From Phycisphaerales bacterium (GTDB lineage Bacteria > Planctomycetota > Phycisphaerae > Phycisphaerales > UBA1924), in assembly GCA_016764015.1 (NCBI GenBank), contig JAESSR010000285.1:1-8798 (forward strand): a stretch of 8,798 nt of DNA, read 5' to 3'. The first letter of the stretch is position 1. Each line of letters starts with the position of its first letter. Made by a program: the position numbers and the translations under genes. The notes under the pieces were generated by a model. It saw nothing but the letters and a program-made list of their open reading frames with translations. It ran no database searches and had not been told where the DNA came from. Below, one piece after another: positions 1 to 5,810 of the stretch.

Positions 1-57
1 GCAAATCGAGCCCAGCGAGACTACACTCGATGTTCATCTTTGAGAGGATTACCACAC

Positions 58-1401
58 ATGCATCTTACAATGGTCGGAACCGGATATGTTGGACTTGTCA
101 CGGGCGTCTGCTTTGCAAACTCAGGCAATGATGTCGTCTGCTTGGATGTGGACCCGGAAAAGATCAAAAAACTCGAAGAAGACATCTGCCCGATCTACGA
201 GCCAGGGCTCACCGAGTTGATGATTAAAAACCGTCAGTCAGGGCGATTGACCTATACGCTCGACAAGAAGCATGCGTATCAGTCGGCAGAGATGATCTTC
301 ATCTGTGTCGGTACGCCTTCGGATGATAAAGGGCACACTGATATGTCCTTTATCGACTCGGCAGCCGACGACATCGGGCACGCGATCAAGGAGATGGGAG
401 CTCAGGCAAAGCCAAAGATAATTGTGGTGAAATCGACTGTTCCTGTTGGGACGACCTTCCGCGTGAAGGATCGCATCGCTGATATTGTTGGTGATATCCC
501 GTTCCATGTCGCGGATAACCCTGAGTTTCTCAAAGAGGGCGATGCGGTGACGGACTTTAACAAGCCAGACCGTGTGGTTGTTGGAGTCGAATCAGACGAG
601 GTTGGCGAGACCTTCCGCGATTTGTATGATCCGTTTGTCCGCAATGGGCACCCGATCTTTGTAATGGATGTGCTCTCTGCGGAGATGGTGAAGTACGCAG
701 CCAACAACTTCCTGGCGACCAAAATCTCGTTTATCAACGAAATGGCGAATCTCTGCGAAGCGTATGGTGCGAATATCAATCGTGTCCGTGAAGGCATGTG
801 CTCTGATTCACGAATCGGGCATGCGTTCTTGCATCCGGGTCTTGGGTACGGCGGATCGTGTTTTCCGAAGGACACCCTTGCGTGTATCATGATGGGCGAC
901 AAAGCCGGGGTGAATACTCAACTCTCCAACGCGGTTCATGGCACAAACGAACGCCAACGCAATATTTTCTTTAATAAGATTCTGAATCACTTTGGTGGCG
1001 AATCCGGATTGCAGGGTAAGAAGATTGCGTTCTGGGGGCTGGCATTCAAGCCTCGTACTGATGATATTCGCAAAGCCCCCGCACTCACCCTCGTCCGCAA
1101 GGCGTTGGGTCATGGTGCGAAATGTACCGGCTTCGACCCTGTCGCAGCAGACAATGTTCGCAAGGAAATGGGCGATACGATCTCGATCATCGACGACATG
1201 TACGAATGCTGCAAAGACGCCGATGCCTTGGTGATATCCACCGACTGGGCCGAGTTCAAAAGCCCTGATTTCGAGCGGCTCGCGGGTTTGATGAAGGGCA
1301 AGGTCATCTTTGATGGTCGGAATCTCTATCGGCGTCAGCATCTTGGCGAGTTGGGCTTTCATTACTATTCGGTCGGGCGTTCACCAGTGAAGCCAGTGTA
1401 A
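58..1401 (+). CDS. ugd: UDP-glucose 6-dehydrogenase
   Basis: This 447-residue protein oxidises UDP-glucose to UDP-glucuronate in the cytosol, using two NAD+ per turnover, and feeds capsule, exopolysaccharide or surface-glycan synthesis. The N-terminal Rossmann domain opens with GTGYVG (residues 7-12). VGTP (84-87), KSTVPVGT (125-132) and NPEFLKEG (154-161) follow in family order. The central domain has K212 and N216 in KYAANN, and the catalytic cysteine C268 lies in GYGGSCFPKD. The C-terminal UDP-binding domain has FKPRTDDIR (330-338). The length is normal for the family and no key residue is missing. I chose ATG 58 because AGAGG at 43-47 is spaced 10 nt upstream; an in-frame TTG at 40 would add six residues but overlaps that site. 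No other sugar-nucleotide gene is in view. A GDP-mannose dehydrogenase relative is the main alternative, but the motif set fits UGD better. Confidence 0.95.
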   Translation: MHLTMVGTGYVGLVTGVCFANSGNDVVCLDVDPEKIKKLEEDICPIYEPGLTELMIKNRQSGRLTYTLDKKHAYQSAEMIFICVGTPSDDKGHTDMSFIDSAADDIGHAIKEMGAQAKPKIIVVKSTVPVGTTFRVKDRIADIVGDIPFHVADNPEFLKEGDAVTDFNKPDRVVVGVESDEVGETFRDLYDPFVRNGHPIFVMDVLSAEMVKYAANNFLATKISFINEMANLCEAYGANINRVREGMCSDSRIGHAFLHPGLGYGGSCFPKDTLACIMMGDKAGVNTQLSNAVHGTNERQRNIFFNKILNHFGGESGLQGKKIAFWGLAFKPRTDDIRKAPALTLVRKALGHGAKCTGFDPVAADNVRKEMGDTISIIDDMYECCKDADALVISTDWAEFKSPDFERLAGLMKGKVIFDGRNLYRRQHLGELGFHYYSVGRSPVKPV

Positions 1402-1414
1402 TGCATGACAGACT

Positions 1415-1439
1415 TCATGTTGATAGAATCAATGCATGA
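1415..1439 (+). promoter_or_regulatory. possible hairpin over the start codon of the next gene
   Basis: TCATGTTGAT (1415-1424) can pair with ATCAA (1428-1432) and CATGA (1435-1439), leaving a 3-nt loop and a 2-nt bulge (TG). The 3' arm contains the ATG at 1436 that starts the zinc-ribbon membrane protein, so the fold would hide the start codon. The stem is AT-rich and probably weak, and I see no clear Shine-Dalgarno upstream of that ATG. A 9-bp direct repeat AATGCATGA at 1400-1408 and 1431-1439 brackets the region. Chance is a serious alternative. Confidence 0.25.
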
Positions 1440-1921
1440 ATACCCCTCGTGATGATCGTGGTCAACCCTGTGAGATTGCAAAGCTTTCTGGTAAACAAAT
1501 TGGGTGGCGTGCGCTCGGACTTAAATCCATCACAAAGGATCGCCTGACCAAGGGTGAGCAGGCAGCTACCGAGAAACGGGAGACTTGGGTTGCGCTTGGC
1601 GGTGGAGTCATTGGTTGGATTCTTTGGCAGTTCTTGTTGAGCCCGATTACCAAGCCCGCCGTGGGTGACATGATTGATCTGCTCATTCAGGTTTGCTTCG
1701 CAATCGTTGTCGCAATGTTTTTTTGGTATATCCTCTTGGGTTGGATTCGGCGTGGGAGTTTTACGCGAATTGCTGAGATATATCTATCACAGGGTCACTG
1801 CGCTGCGTGTGGATATTTGCTTGATGACTTGACGGTTGAAGCAGACGGATGCGTTGTTTGTCCTGAATGCAATGGGGCCTGGCAGAAAGAGCGGGTTGGA
1901 GATCAGCCGAACGATGAGTGA
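1436..1921 (+). CDS. small two-TM protein with C-terminal zinc ribbon, function unknown
   Basis: I do not recognise a named family for this 161-residue protein. After a basic, polar N-terminus (1-50) come two hydrophobic stretches, roughly residues 51-70 and 80-103, suggesting two membrane helices close together. The C-terminal part carries C122-x2-C125-GYLL and C142-PEC145, a four-cysteine zinc-ribbon arrangement; C139 is an extra cysteine. From memory, a CxxCGYxL...CPEC ribbon is common in short planctomycete membrane proteins of unknown role. The ribbon should face the cytoplasm if the basic GWIRRG segment after the second helix stays inside (positive-inside inference). The gene overlaps the following methyltransferase by 8 bp (ATGAGTGA at 1914-1921), which suggests one transcript and translational coupling. 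No strong ribosome binding site is visible, so the exact start is less certain than the frame. Confidence 0.75.
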   Translation: MNTPRDDRGQPCEIAKLSGKQIGWRALGLKSITKDRLTKGEQAATEKRETWVALGGGVIGWILWQFLLSPITKPAVGDMIDLLIQVCFAIVVAMFFWYILLGWIRRGSFTRIAEIYLSQGHCAACGYLLDDLTVEADGCVVCPECNGAWQKERVGDQPNDE

Positions 1922-2651
1922 GCACATGAATCCAGAGACTAACAAGATTGAATGCAGAGAATGGATCGAGTCCGTGGGTTCGCTCAATGATTGTGAGATC
2001 GATTTGTTCTATGTTGATCCGCCGTTTAATACGGGCAAGGTTCAAACTGCCAGTGCGGGATCGTATCAGGATTCATGGGCGACGACTGATGCGTGGGTTG
2101 AGTGGTTCAGTCAGCGGATATCAGCGACCATCCCCAAGATTAAGCAGACCGGTTCAATCCTAATCCATGTCGATTGGCGGGCTTCGCACCGGGTGCGGGT
2201 GCTGCTCGATGAACTCCTCGGCGAGGATCGGTTTGTGAATCATCTCATCTGGCGGTACGGGTTGGGTGGGTCGTCACCGAGAAGGTTTGCTCGCAAGCAT
2301 GACGATATATTGTTTTACTGCATTGATCCTAAGCAGTATTACTTTGAGCCTCCGATGGTGGCGGCGACGAGCAATCGGATGAAGGGGCAGCTTAAAAAAG
2401 CAACCGATGTGCTCGATGTGCCGACACTCAACAACATGGCCGACGAGCGGGTTGGGTATCCGACGCAGAAGCCTCTGGCATTACTCAAGATGTTGGTGGG
2501 GGCGTGCTGTCCTGCAGACGGATTGGTCTACGACCCGTGCTGTGGGTCAGGAACGACCCTCGTGGCTGCGCAAGAGTTGGGGCGTAAGTTCATTGGGAGT
2601 GATCAGAGCGAGGATGCTGTTCGAGTTGCACAGATCCGACTATGCAGATGA
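1914..2651 (+). CDS. compact beta-class DNA adenine methyltransferase (orphan)
   Basis: This predicted 245-residue S-adenosylmethionine-dependent DNA methyltransferase has motif IV, DPPFNTG (35-41), before the AdoMet-binding motif I, DPCCGSGTT (207-215). That order marks the beta class. DPPF, rather than SPPY, points to N6-adenine as the target. GYPTQKPLALL (181-191), typical of these Mod-like enzymes, lies just before motif I, and RKHDDILFY (127-135) also fits the family. All core motifs look intact, but the stretch between them is short, leaving little room for a large target-recognition domain. The ATG at 1914 is preferred: it overlaps the upstream stop, and GGAGA at 1898-1902 is 11 nt away. 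A second in-frame ATG is at 1926. An in-frame ATG at 1836 lies deep inside the upstream gene and is unlikely. No restriction nuclease or specificity subunit is nearby, so a solitary regulatory or protective role is inferred. The recognition sequence cannot be read from this. Confidence 0.88.
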   Translation: MSEHMNPETNKIECREWIESVGSLNDCEIDLFYVDPPFNTGKVQTASAGSYQDSWATTDAWVEWFSQRISATIPKIKQTGSILIHVDWRASHRVRVLLDELLGEDRFVNHLIWRYGLGGSSPRRFARKHDDILFYCIDPKQYYFEPPMVAATSNRMKGQLKKATDVLDVPTLNNMADERVGYPTQKPLALLKMLVGACCPADGLVYDPCCGSGTTLVAAQELGRKFIGSDQSEDAVRVAQIRLCR

Positions 2652-2663
2652 TCGTTAGCAATC

Positions 2664-2714
2664 AAAAATGACGCAAGGCCCGACATGCAATATGCCGAGC
2701 CCCGCGTCGAGGGG
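2664..2714 (-). terminator. Rho-independent terminator for the PEP-CTERM-like gene
   Basis: A 9-bp stem, 2678-2686 with 2692-2700 around a 5-nt loop, is followed on the minus strand (after a 9-nt gap) by a five-T run (plus-strand A-run 2664-2668). Two positions in the stem are C/A mismatches if read from the plus strand but become G-U wobbles in the minus transcript, so the fold suits the minus-strand RNA. A second short stem, CCCC 2700-2703 with GGGG 2711-2714, lies directly before it. The element sits between convergent genes ending at 2651 and 2740 and may also hinder read-through from the methyltransferase side, although the plus strand has no T-run there. Confidence 0.65.
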
Positions 2715-2739
2715 TCAAGTGTGATGTTGAGAAAGTCGA

Positions 2740-3405
2740 TTATCGTCTGCGACGAGTGGTCATCAATCCGCCAAGTGTGAGCAATGCCAACGCCGATGGT
2801 GCAGGAGTTATCGAGACATTGTCAAGATCAAAGTTGACGATCAATGGAGTAGTCAGCCCGTCTGGGCGATCGATCGAGACTTGGATATTACCAACCGCGG
2901 TCATGACATCATTGAAGAACTCGATGGTTGGTGCGCCTTCGAGGGTGAGCAGCGGGTTGTTGAAATCAAGATCAAATGAAAGCGTGATCCATTCGCCGCC
3001 TGCGACGAATCCGGGCAGTTCGATGCCCATGCCTGGGAAGTTGTTTGGGCCAGCGATACGCAATGCAACGCCGAGGTCGATGTCTGCATCATGGCGGAAA
3101 TCGAAGGTGAGCCGGTTGATCCCGCCTGCGAGGTAATCGCCTACAAAGGCATCTCCCGAAGCATCGAAGTTGTCTTCGCCACGGAAGACACTGAGCCCGA
3201 ATGGGCCGGCGCTATTGAGATCAGCGGACGATGAGATATACGCGCTGCCATCGAGTGCGCCCGTCGCGTTGAAGATTGGATCAACGAATGATCCCATGAG
3301 CCAGTTGTTTGTTCCTGATTCAAAGGTTTCGGTAAATGATGCGACATCGGCGAGTGCTGACGAAGCGGTGATGGCTGCGAGTGCTGTGAGTGTGATCGTG
3401 TTCAT
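2740..3405 (-). CDS. exported protein with PEP-CTERM-like sorting tail
   Basis: This 221-residue protein has a Sec signal peptide with likely cleavage after SSALA (about residue 19). Its body is rich in beta-type sequence, beginning FTETFESGTNNW, a start often seen in extracellular carbohydrate-binding-like or jelly-roll domains, but I cannot name the domain. The C-terminus is PAPSALALLTLGGLMTTRRRR: a PEP-like tripeptide (PAP), a hydrophobic helix and an arginine tail. This is the tripartite layout of exosortase/PEP-CTERM sorting signals, so the protein is probably processed and placed at the cell envelope or outside it. No exosortase gene is in view. The start is set by AGGAG six bases before the ATG at 3405; an in-frame ATG ten codons upstream lacks such a site. 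It lies 60 bp downstream of the dockerin-like gene on the same strand and may share its transcript. A terminator follows at 2664-2714. Confidence 0.82.
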   Translation of the reverse strand: MNTITLTALAAITASSALADVASFTETFESGTNNWLMGSFVDPIFNATGALDGSAYISSSADLNSAGPFGLSVFRGEDNFDASGDAFVGDYLAGGINRLTFDFRHDADIDLGVALRIAGPNNFPGMGIELPGFVAGGEWITLSFDLDFNNPLLTLEGAPTIEFFNDVMTAVGNIQVSIDRPDGLTTPLIVNFDLDNVSITPAPSALALLTLGGLMTTRRRR

Positions 3406-3426
3406 TGTGCTCTCCTGATTGTGATT

Positions 3427-3447
3427 CCCGCTCATACACTGTGCGGG
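3427..3447 (-). repeat. short inverted repeat in the gap between two exported-protein genes
   Basis: CCCGC (3427-3431) and GCGGG (3443-3447) form a 5-bp GC stem around an 11-nt loop. It sits between the stop of the dockerin-like gene (3466) and the start of the PEP-CTERM-like gene (3405). There is no T-run after it on the minus strand, so it is not a standard terminator. It could be a processing or attenuation hairpin that separates expression of the two genes, or it could be chance. Confidence 0.3.
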
Positions 3448-3465
3448 AGGTTTGGTGTGTTCGGT

Positions 3466-4548
3466 TTAGCCTTGAGTGAATGCGAGAAGGAACTCGGAAA
3501 CATCGAAGAAGTTCAGGACGCAATCTCCCGTGAGATCAGCGTCAAGGTTCCCGGATGTGAAGTCAGCGAGAAACGCGGCGACATCGAAAAAGTTGAACGA
3601 GTCATCTGCGTTGTAGTCGCCGGGTGATCCGATGCGTACGCGCAGATTGAGTGTCGGGGTGAATCCCAAGAGTTGTGCGATCGGGTTTTCTCTGGTGTAC
3701 CAGAATGGATAGACAATGTCGCCGTTCCCGCCGTCTGGGCCGCCGCTCGCTGAGTGGAGTGATGTTGCTGCGAAACGGAGTTCGCCAAATGAGAGCCCGT
3801 CAGCGAGATACGCCCGGACGAATGGATCGCACATGCTTACATCAAATGTATAGGTGGTATCTGCAGGGACAATCTCGCCGGGGGCGACGGCATCGGTTTG
3901 CCCGATGGCCATCGGGGTGGGGTCGAACTCCTGCTTGAGATTGTTGGAGATATCAACCGGCGTTTGGTCAACAGGGAAGTAGGCCGCGAAGGCGTTTCGA
4001 GATTCTTGGGTTGGTTCTACAGTGGGCGTGCCTCCAAAGACCGTGAACTCGCCCCAGGTTGATTGATCAAACCCGTTGCGATATCCAAGTGCCCAAAGAT
4101 GCACCGGGCGACCCAGATCAAGATCGAGCGAATCGTCGAGATCAAGGTAGGTATCGTGCGTGTCGTAGGTGCCATCGAATCTGAAGACATTTGCGTTGGT
4201 ATTGGTGAGCGTCACGGTTGCCCAGAGCACGCGATACGCAGATGGATCGAGCCCGAGTGGGAACTCGTCGAATGTTTCGAATCCCAGAACAAGTTGTGCG
4301 TCGTGGTCATCGAATCCATCGATCTCGATCGCTCCGAAGGTTGATGCGGAGAGCCGAAACCCGGGAGCCCCGTTGAATGGGTAGTTCCAGCGATCAAGCG
4401 TTGGGGCGTCGTAGATGAACTCGATGAGTTGCGTTTGCCCAAAGCTTGTGCTGGTGCAAATTGCTGCGAGAAGGATCGAGCAGTTGGTAATTCGTTTGGC
4501 GCTGGTTGGCATTGGAATCATTCGGGACATGCTGGACATGCTGGACAT
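3466..4548 (-). CDS. exported protein with dockerin-like C-terminal calcium repeats
   Basis: This 360-residue protein has a basic N-terminus and a hydrophobic segment (about 21-31), consistent with a Sec signal cleaved near residue 37. The main body has no domain I can name. The last 51 residues (310-360) hold two EF-hand-like loops, DYNADDSFNFFD and DLTGDCVLNFFD, each with D or N/T at positions 1, 3, 5 and 12, and each followed by the hydrophobic helix pattern VxxFLxxF. This is the dockerin type I-like tail frequent in Phycisphaerae secreted proteins, where no cellulosome is known; its partner there is unclear. The second loop has Cys where Gly is more usual. ATG 4548 is preferred because AAGGA lies about 8 nt upstream; an in-frame ATG at 4587 has no such site. 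Further in-frame ATGs at 4539, 4530 and 4521 come from a 9-bp tandem repeat. The divergent region 4549-4744 should hold its promoter. Confidence 0.85.
   Translation of the reverse strand: MSSMSSMSRMIPMPTSAKRITNCSILLAAICTSTSFGQTQLIEFIYDAPTLDRWNYPFNGAPGFRLSASTFGAIEIDGFDDHDAQLVLGFETFDEFPLGLDPSAYRVLWATVTLTNTNANVFRFDGTYDTHDTYLDLDDSLDLDLGRPVHLWALGYRNGFDQSTWGEFTVFGGTPTVEPTQESRNAFAAYFPVDQTPVDISNNLKQEFDPTPMAIGQTDAVAPGEIVPADTTYTFDVSMCDPFVRAYLADGLSFGELRFAATSLHSASGGPDGGNGDIVYPFWYTRENPIAQLLGFTPTLNLRVRIGSPGDYNADDSFNFFDVAAFLADFTSGNLDADLTGDCVLNFFDVSEFLLAFTQG
4522..4548 (-). repeat. 9-bp tandem repeat at the start of the dockerin-like gene
   Basis: On the minus strand ATGTCCAGC occurs twice in a row (4540-4548 and 4531-4539), followed by the related ATGTCCCGA (4522-4530). 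The unit is three codons, so gain or loss keeps the reading frame, and each unit offers an in-frame ATG. The protein therefore begins MSSMSSMSRM. Confidence 0.8.
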
Positions 4549-4624
4549 TGGCGAATCCTTTCGATTTGATGCAACGGTTTCTGTCATTTGGGAAACTGAC
4601 TTGTTTTACAGAAATCAAGATTCT

Positions 4625-4688
4625 TAACTGAGAACGAGTCGCAGTCGCAAGGTATAATACCGGGTAAATGAGATCGAGTCTCAGCCGC
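4625..4688. repeat. paired 24-bp imperfect direct repeats, 40-bp period, around a -10 box
   Basis: Copies at 4625-4648 and 4665-4688 match at 20 of 24 positions by hand alignment; the core 4629-4648 versus 4669-4688 matches 17 of 20. The second copy contains the inverted repeat TGAGA-N5-TCTCA (4669-4683). The 16-bp linker holds the candidate promoter box. An exact 40-bp period is close to four helical turns, so proteins bound to both copies would lie on the same DNA face. This looks like a pair of operator sites for a regulator acting on one or both divergent genes (starts at 4548 and 4745). The regulator is unknown. Confidence 0.5.
4651..4661. promoter_or_regulatory. palindromic -10 box (TATAAT) between divergent genes
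   Basis: GGTATAATACC is a perfect palindrome around a central A. On the plus strand it contains consensus TATAAT (4653-4658). On the minus strand it reads TATTAT, one mismatch from consensus. No good -35 TTGACA is found at 16-18 bp on either side, so activity may need an activator or an alternative sigma factor. It lies 87 bp before the pseudopilin ATG and about 103 bp before the dockerin-like start, and could serve either or both. Confidence 0.5.
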
Positions 4689-4744
4689 CTGAAAAAATTG
4701 CCGATGAGTTGAGCAATGTGAAAATAGGCAAGGAGCGAAGCGTC

Positions 4745-5695
4745 ATGAAACGGGCAGAATCAGGAACCAACAAACATACTTCGATGTCTTCAATCAATCG
4801 CGAGCGTCTCGGTTTTACGCTGATCGAGCTTTTGGTCGTGATCGCGATCGTGGCATTGCTCATGGGCATACTCCTGCCGGCATTGGGCAAGGCACGCGTG
4901 TCGGCTCAGGCAGTCCGCGAGCAATCGGGCATGCGACAGACCATGATCGCGTACACGATGTACAGCGATGACAATCGGGACAAACTGCTCACAGGTTTTC
5001 CGAATAATGCGATCTGGCAACGGATGGTAGATCGGCGGACAGACCCACGCGATTTTAATGATGTACAACTCGGGCAAACCATCGGCTCACGCTATCCGTG
5101 GCGGTTGATCTCGTACTTTGATGGCAACTTTGATGCGTTATACCAAGATTCACGCGTGATTGAGATGCTTGCCGAGGGCATGGATGCATCGACGAACTCG
5201 GCTGCTGATTATGCACTGCGTTATGTTATTAGCCTGTATCCATCGTTTGGGCTCAACTCCTACTTTGTTGGTGGTGGGGCACCGGGCGATCCGATTCCAT
5301 TTTCTGAAACCGGGCGAAGAATCTTTGGCGATTTTCATGCCTCCAAGCGATACGGGCCGCGTCGACCAAGCAACCTGATGGTGTTTTCGTCGGCTCGCGA
5401 TATCGCAAGCCCTGCGATATTGCCCGGGTATGGGATTGTTGAAGGCTCGTTTATTGTCAAGCCGCCGTATTTGTACTCGACCTCTGGTCGACAGTGGGAT
5501 ACGAACTATGACGAGCATGCCGAGGTACCGGATCGCAACTCGGGTCGGGTATCGCTTCGATACAACGGCAAGGGCATCGCGGGGATGCTCGATGGGCATG
5601 CTGAGCAGTGGGGCTGGGAAGAGTTCAACGACATGCGTCACTGGGCCGACCAGGCGACCAGTTCAGAATGGATGCTTGAGCCGCACCTGCCATAA
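4745..5695 (+). CDS. prepilin-type (type II secretion pseudopilin-like) protein
   Basis: This 316-residue protein carries the class III signal RLG|FTLIELLVVIAI: cleavage by prepilin peptidase is expected between G23 and F24, and glutamate E28 is at mature position +5. The hydrophobic helix (24 to about 45) is the pilin assembly stalk and is followed by LPALGKAR, a common planctomycete continuation. The large C-terminal domain ends with MLDGHAEQWGWEE (D283-G284-H285), resembling the DG motif near the end of the large planctomycete pseudopilins. It probably acts in a type II secretion-like or envelope fibre system; no secretion genes are in view. The start ATG 4745 follows AAGGAG (4730-4735) by 9 nt; an upstream TTG at 4709 would add 12 residues and has no better site. 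The length is about twice that of a classical minor pseudopilin but usual for this planctomycete type. The exact partner system is unknown. Confidence 0.88.
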   Translation: MKRAESGTNKHTSMSSINRERLGFTLIELLVVIAIVALLMGILLPALGKARVSAQAVREQSGMRQTMIAYTMYSDDNRDKLLTGFPNNAIWQRMVDRRTDPRDFNDVQLGQTIGSRYPWRLISYFDGNFDALYQDSRVIEMLAEGMDASTNSAADYALRYVISLYPSFGLNSYFVGGGAPGDPIPFSETGRRIFGDFHASKRYGPRRPSNLMVFSSARDIASPAILPGYGIVEGSFIVKPPYLYSTSGRQWDTNYDEHAEVPDRNSGRVSLRYNGKGIAGMLDGHAEQWGWEEFNDMRHWADQATSSEWMLEPHLP

Positions 5696-5709
5696 TAGTG
5701 ATTCTCTTC

Positions 5710-5788
5710 GGTGGGATGGGCTTCCAGCCCGTCTCTTAATATCTATCAGATATGCTTTCAAAGAGACGGGCTGGAAGCCCATCCCACC
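5710..5788. repeat. REPIN-like long inverted repeat with 28-bp perfect arms
   Basis: Arms at 5710-5737 and 5761-5788 are perfect reverse complements over 28 bp, with a 23-nt spacer that holds its own small inverted repeat (ATATC 5739-5743, GATAT 5749-5753). Each arm also contains a small palindrome, GGGCT-3nt-AGCCC. This two-palindromes-facing layout is that of REPIN elements, dispersed units usually moved by REP-associated tyrosine transposases. No transposase is present here. It sits 14 bp after the pseudopilin stop and 22 bp before the tyrS ATG. There is no T-run, so it is not a classic terminator, but the RNA fold would be very stable and could affect expression of both neighbours. Confidence 0.85.
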
Positions 5789-5810
5789 AAGCAGCCTATC
5801 CTCTCTCACT

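Noticed and set aside
22..27. TACACT as a -10 box for ugd
   Set aside because: It matches consensus at only 4 of 6 positions and the -35 position would fall outside the window.
40..57. TTG start six codons upstream for UDP-glucose dehydrogenase
   Set aside because: It overlaps the AGAGG ribosome binding site that serves ATG 58, and the family begins directly before the GxGxxG strand.
402..1362. Long open frames on the minus strand inside ugd
   Set aside because: They have no family resemblance and no ribosome binding sites, and are explained as complementary shadows of a well-conserved gene.
4456..4487. Lipoprotein signal (LAAIC) in the dockerin-like protein
   Set aside because: Isoleucine at -1 before the cysteine does not fit the lipobox, and a normal Sec cleavage is possible downstream.
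5710..5788. Ordinary intrinsic terminator of the pseudopilin gene
   Set aside because: There is no T-run after the stem on either strand, and the arms are much longer than usual; a dispersed repeat fits better.
5430..5810. N-terminal extension of TyrRS running in frame through the upstream gene and the inverted repeat
   Set aside because: The open frame overlaps the real pseudopilin gene and gives low-complexity, arginine/serine-rich sequence. TyrRS homology begins at the ATG at 5811.
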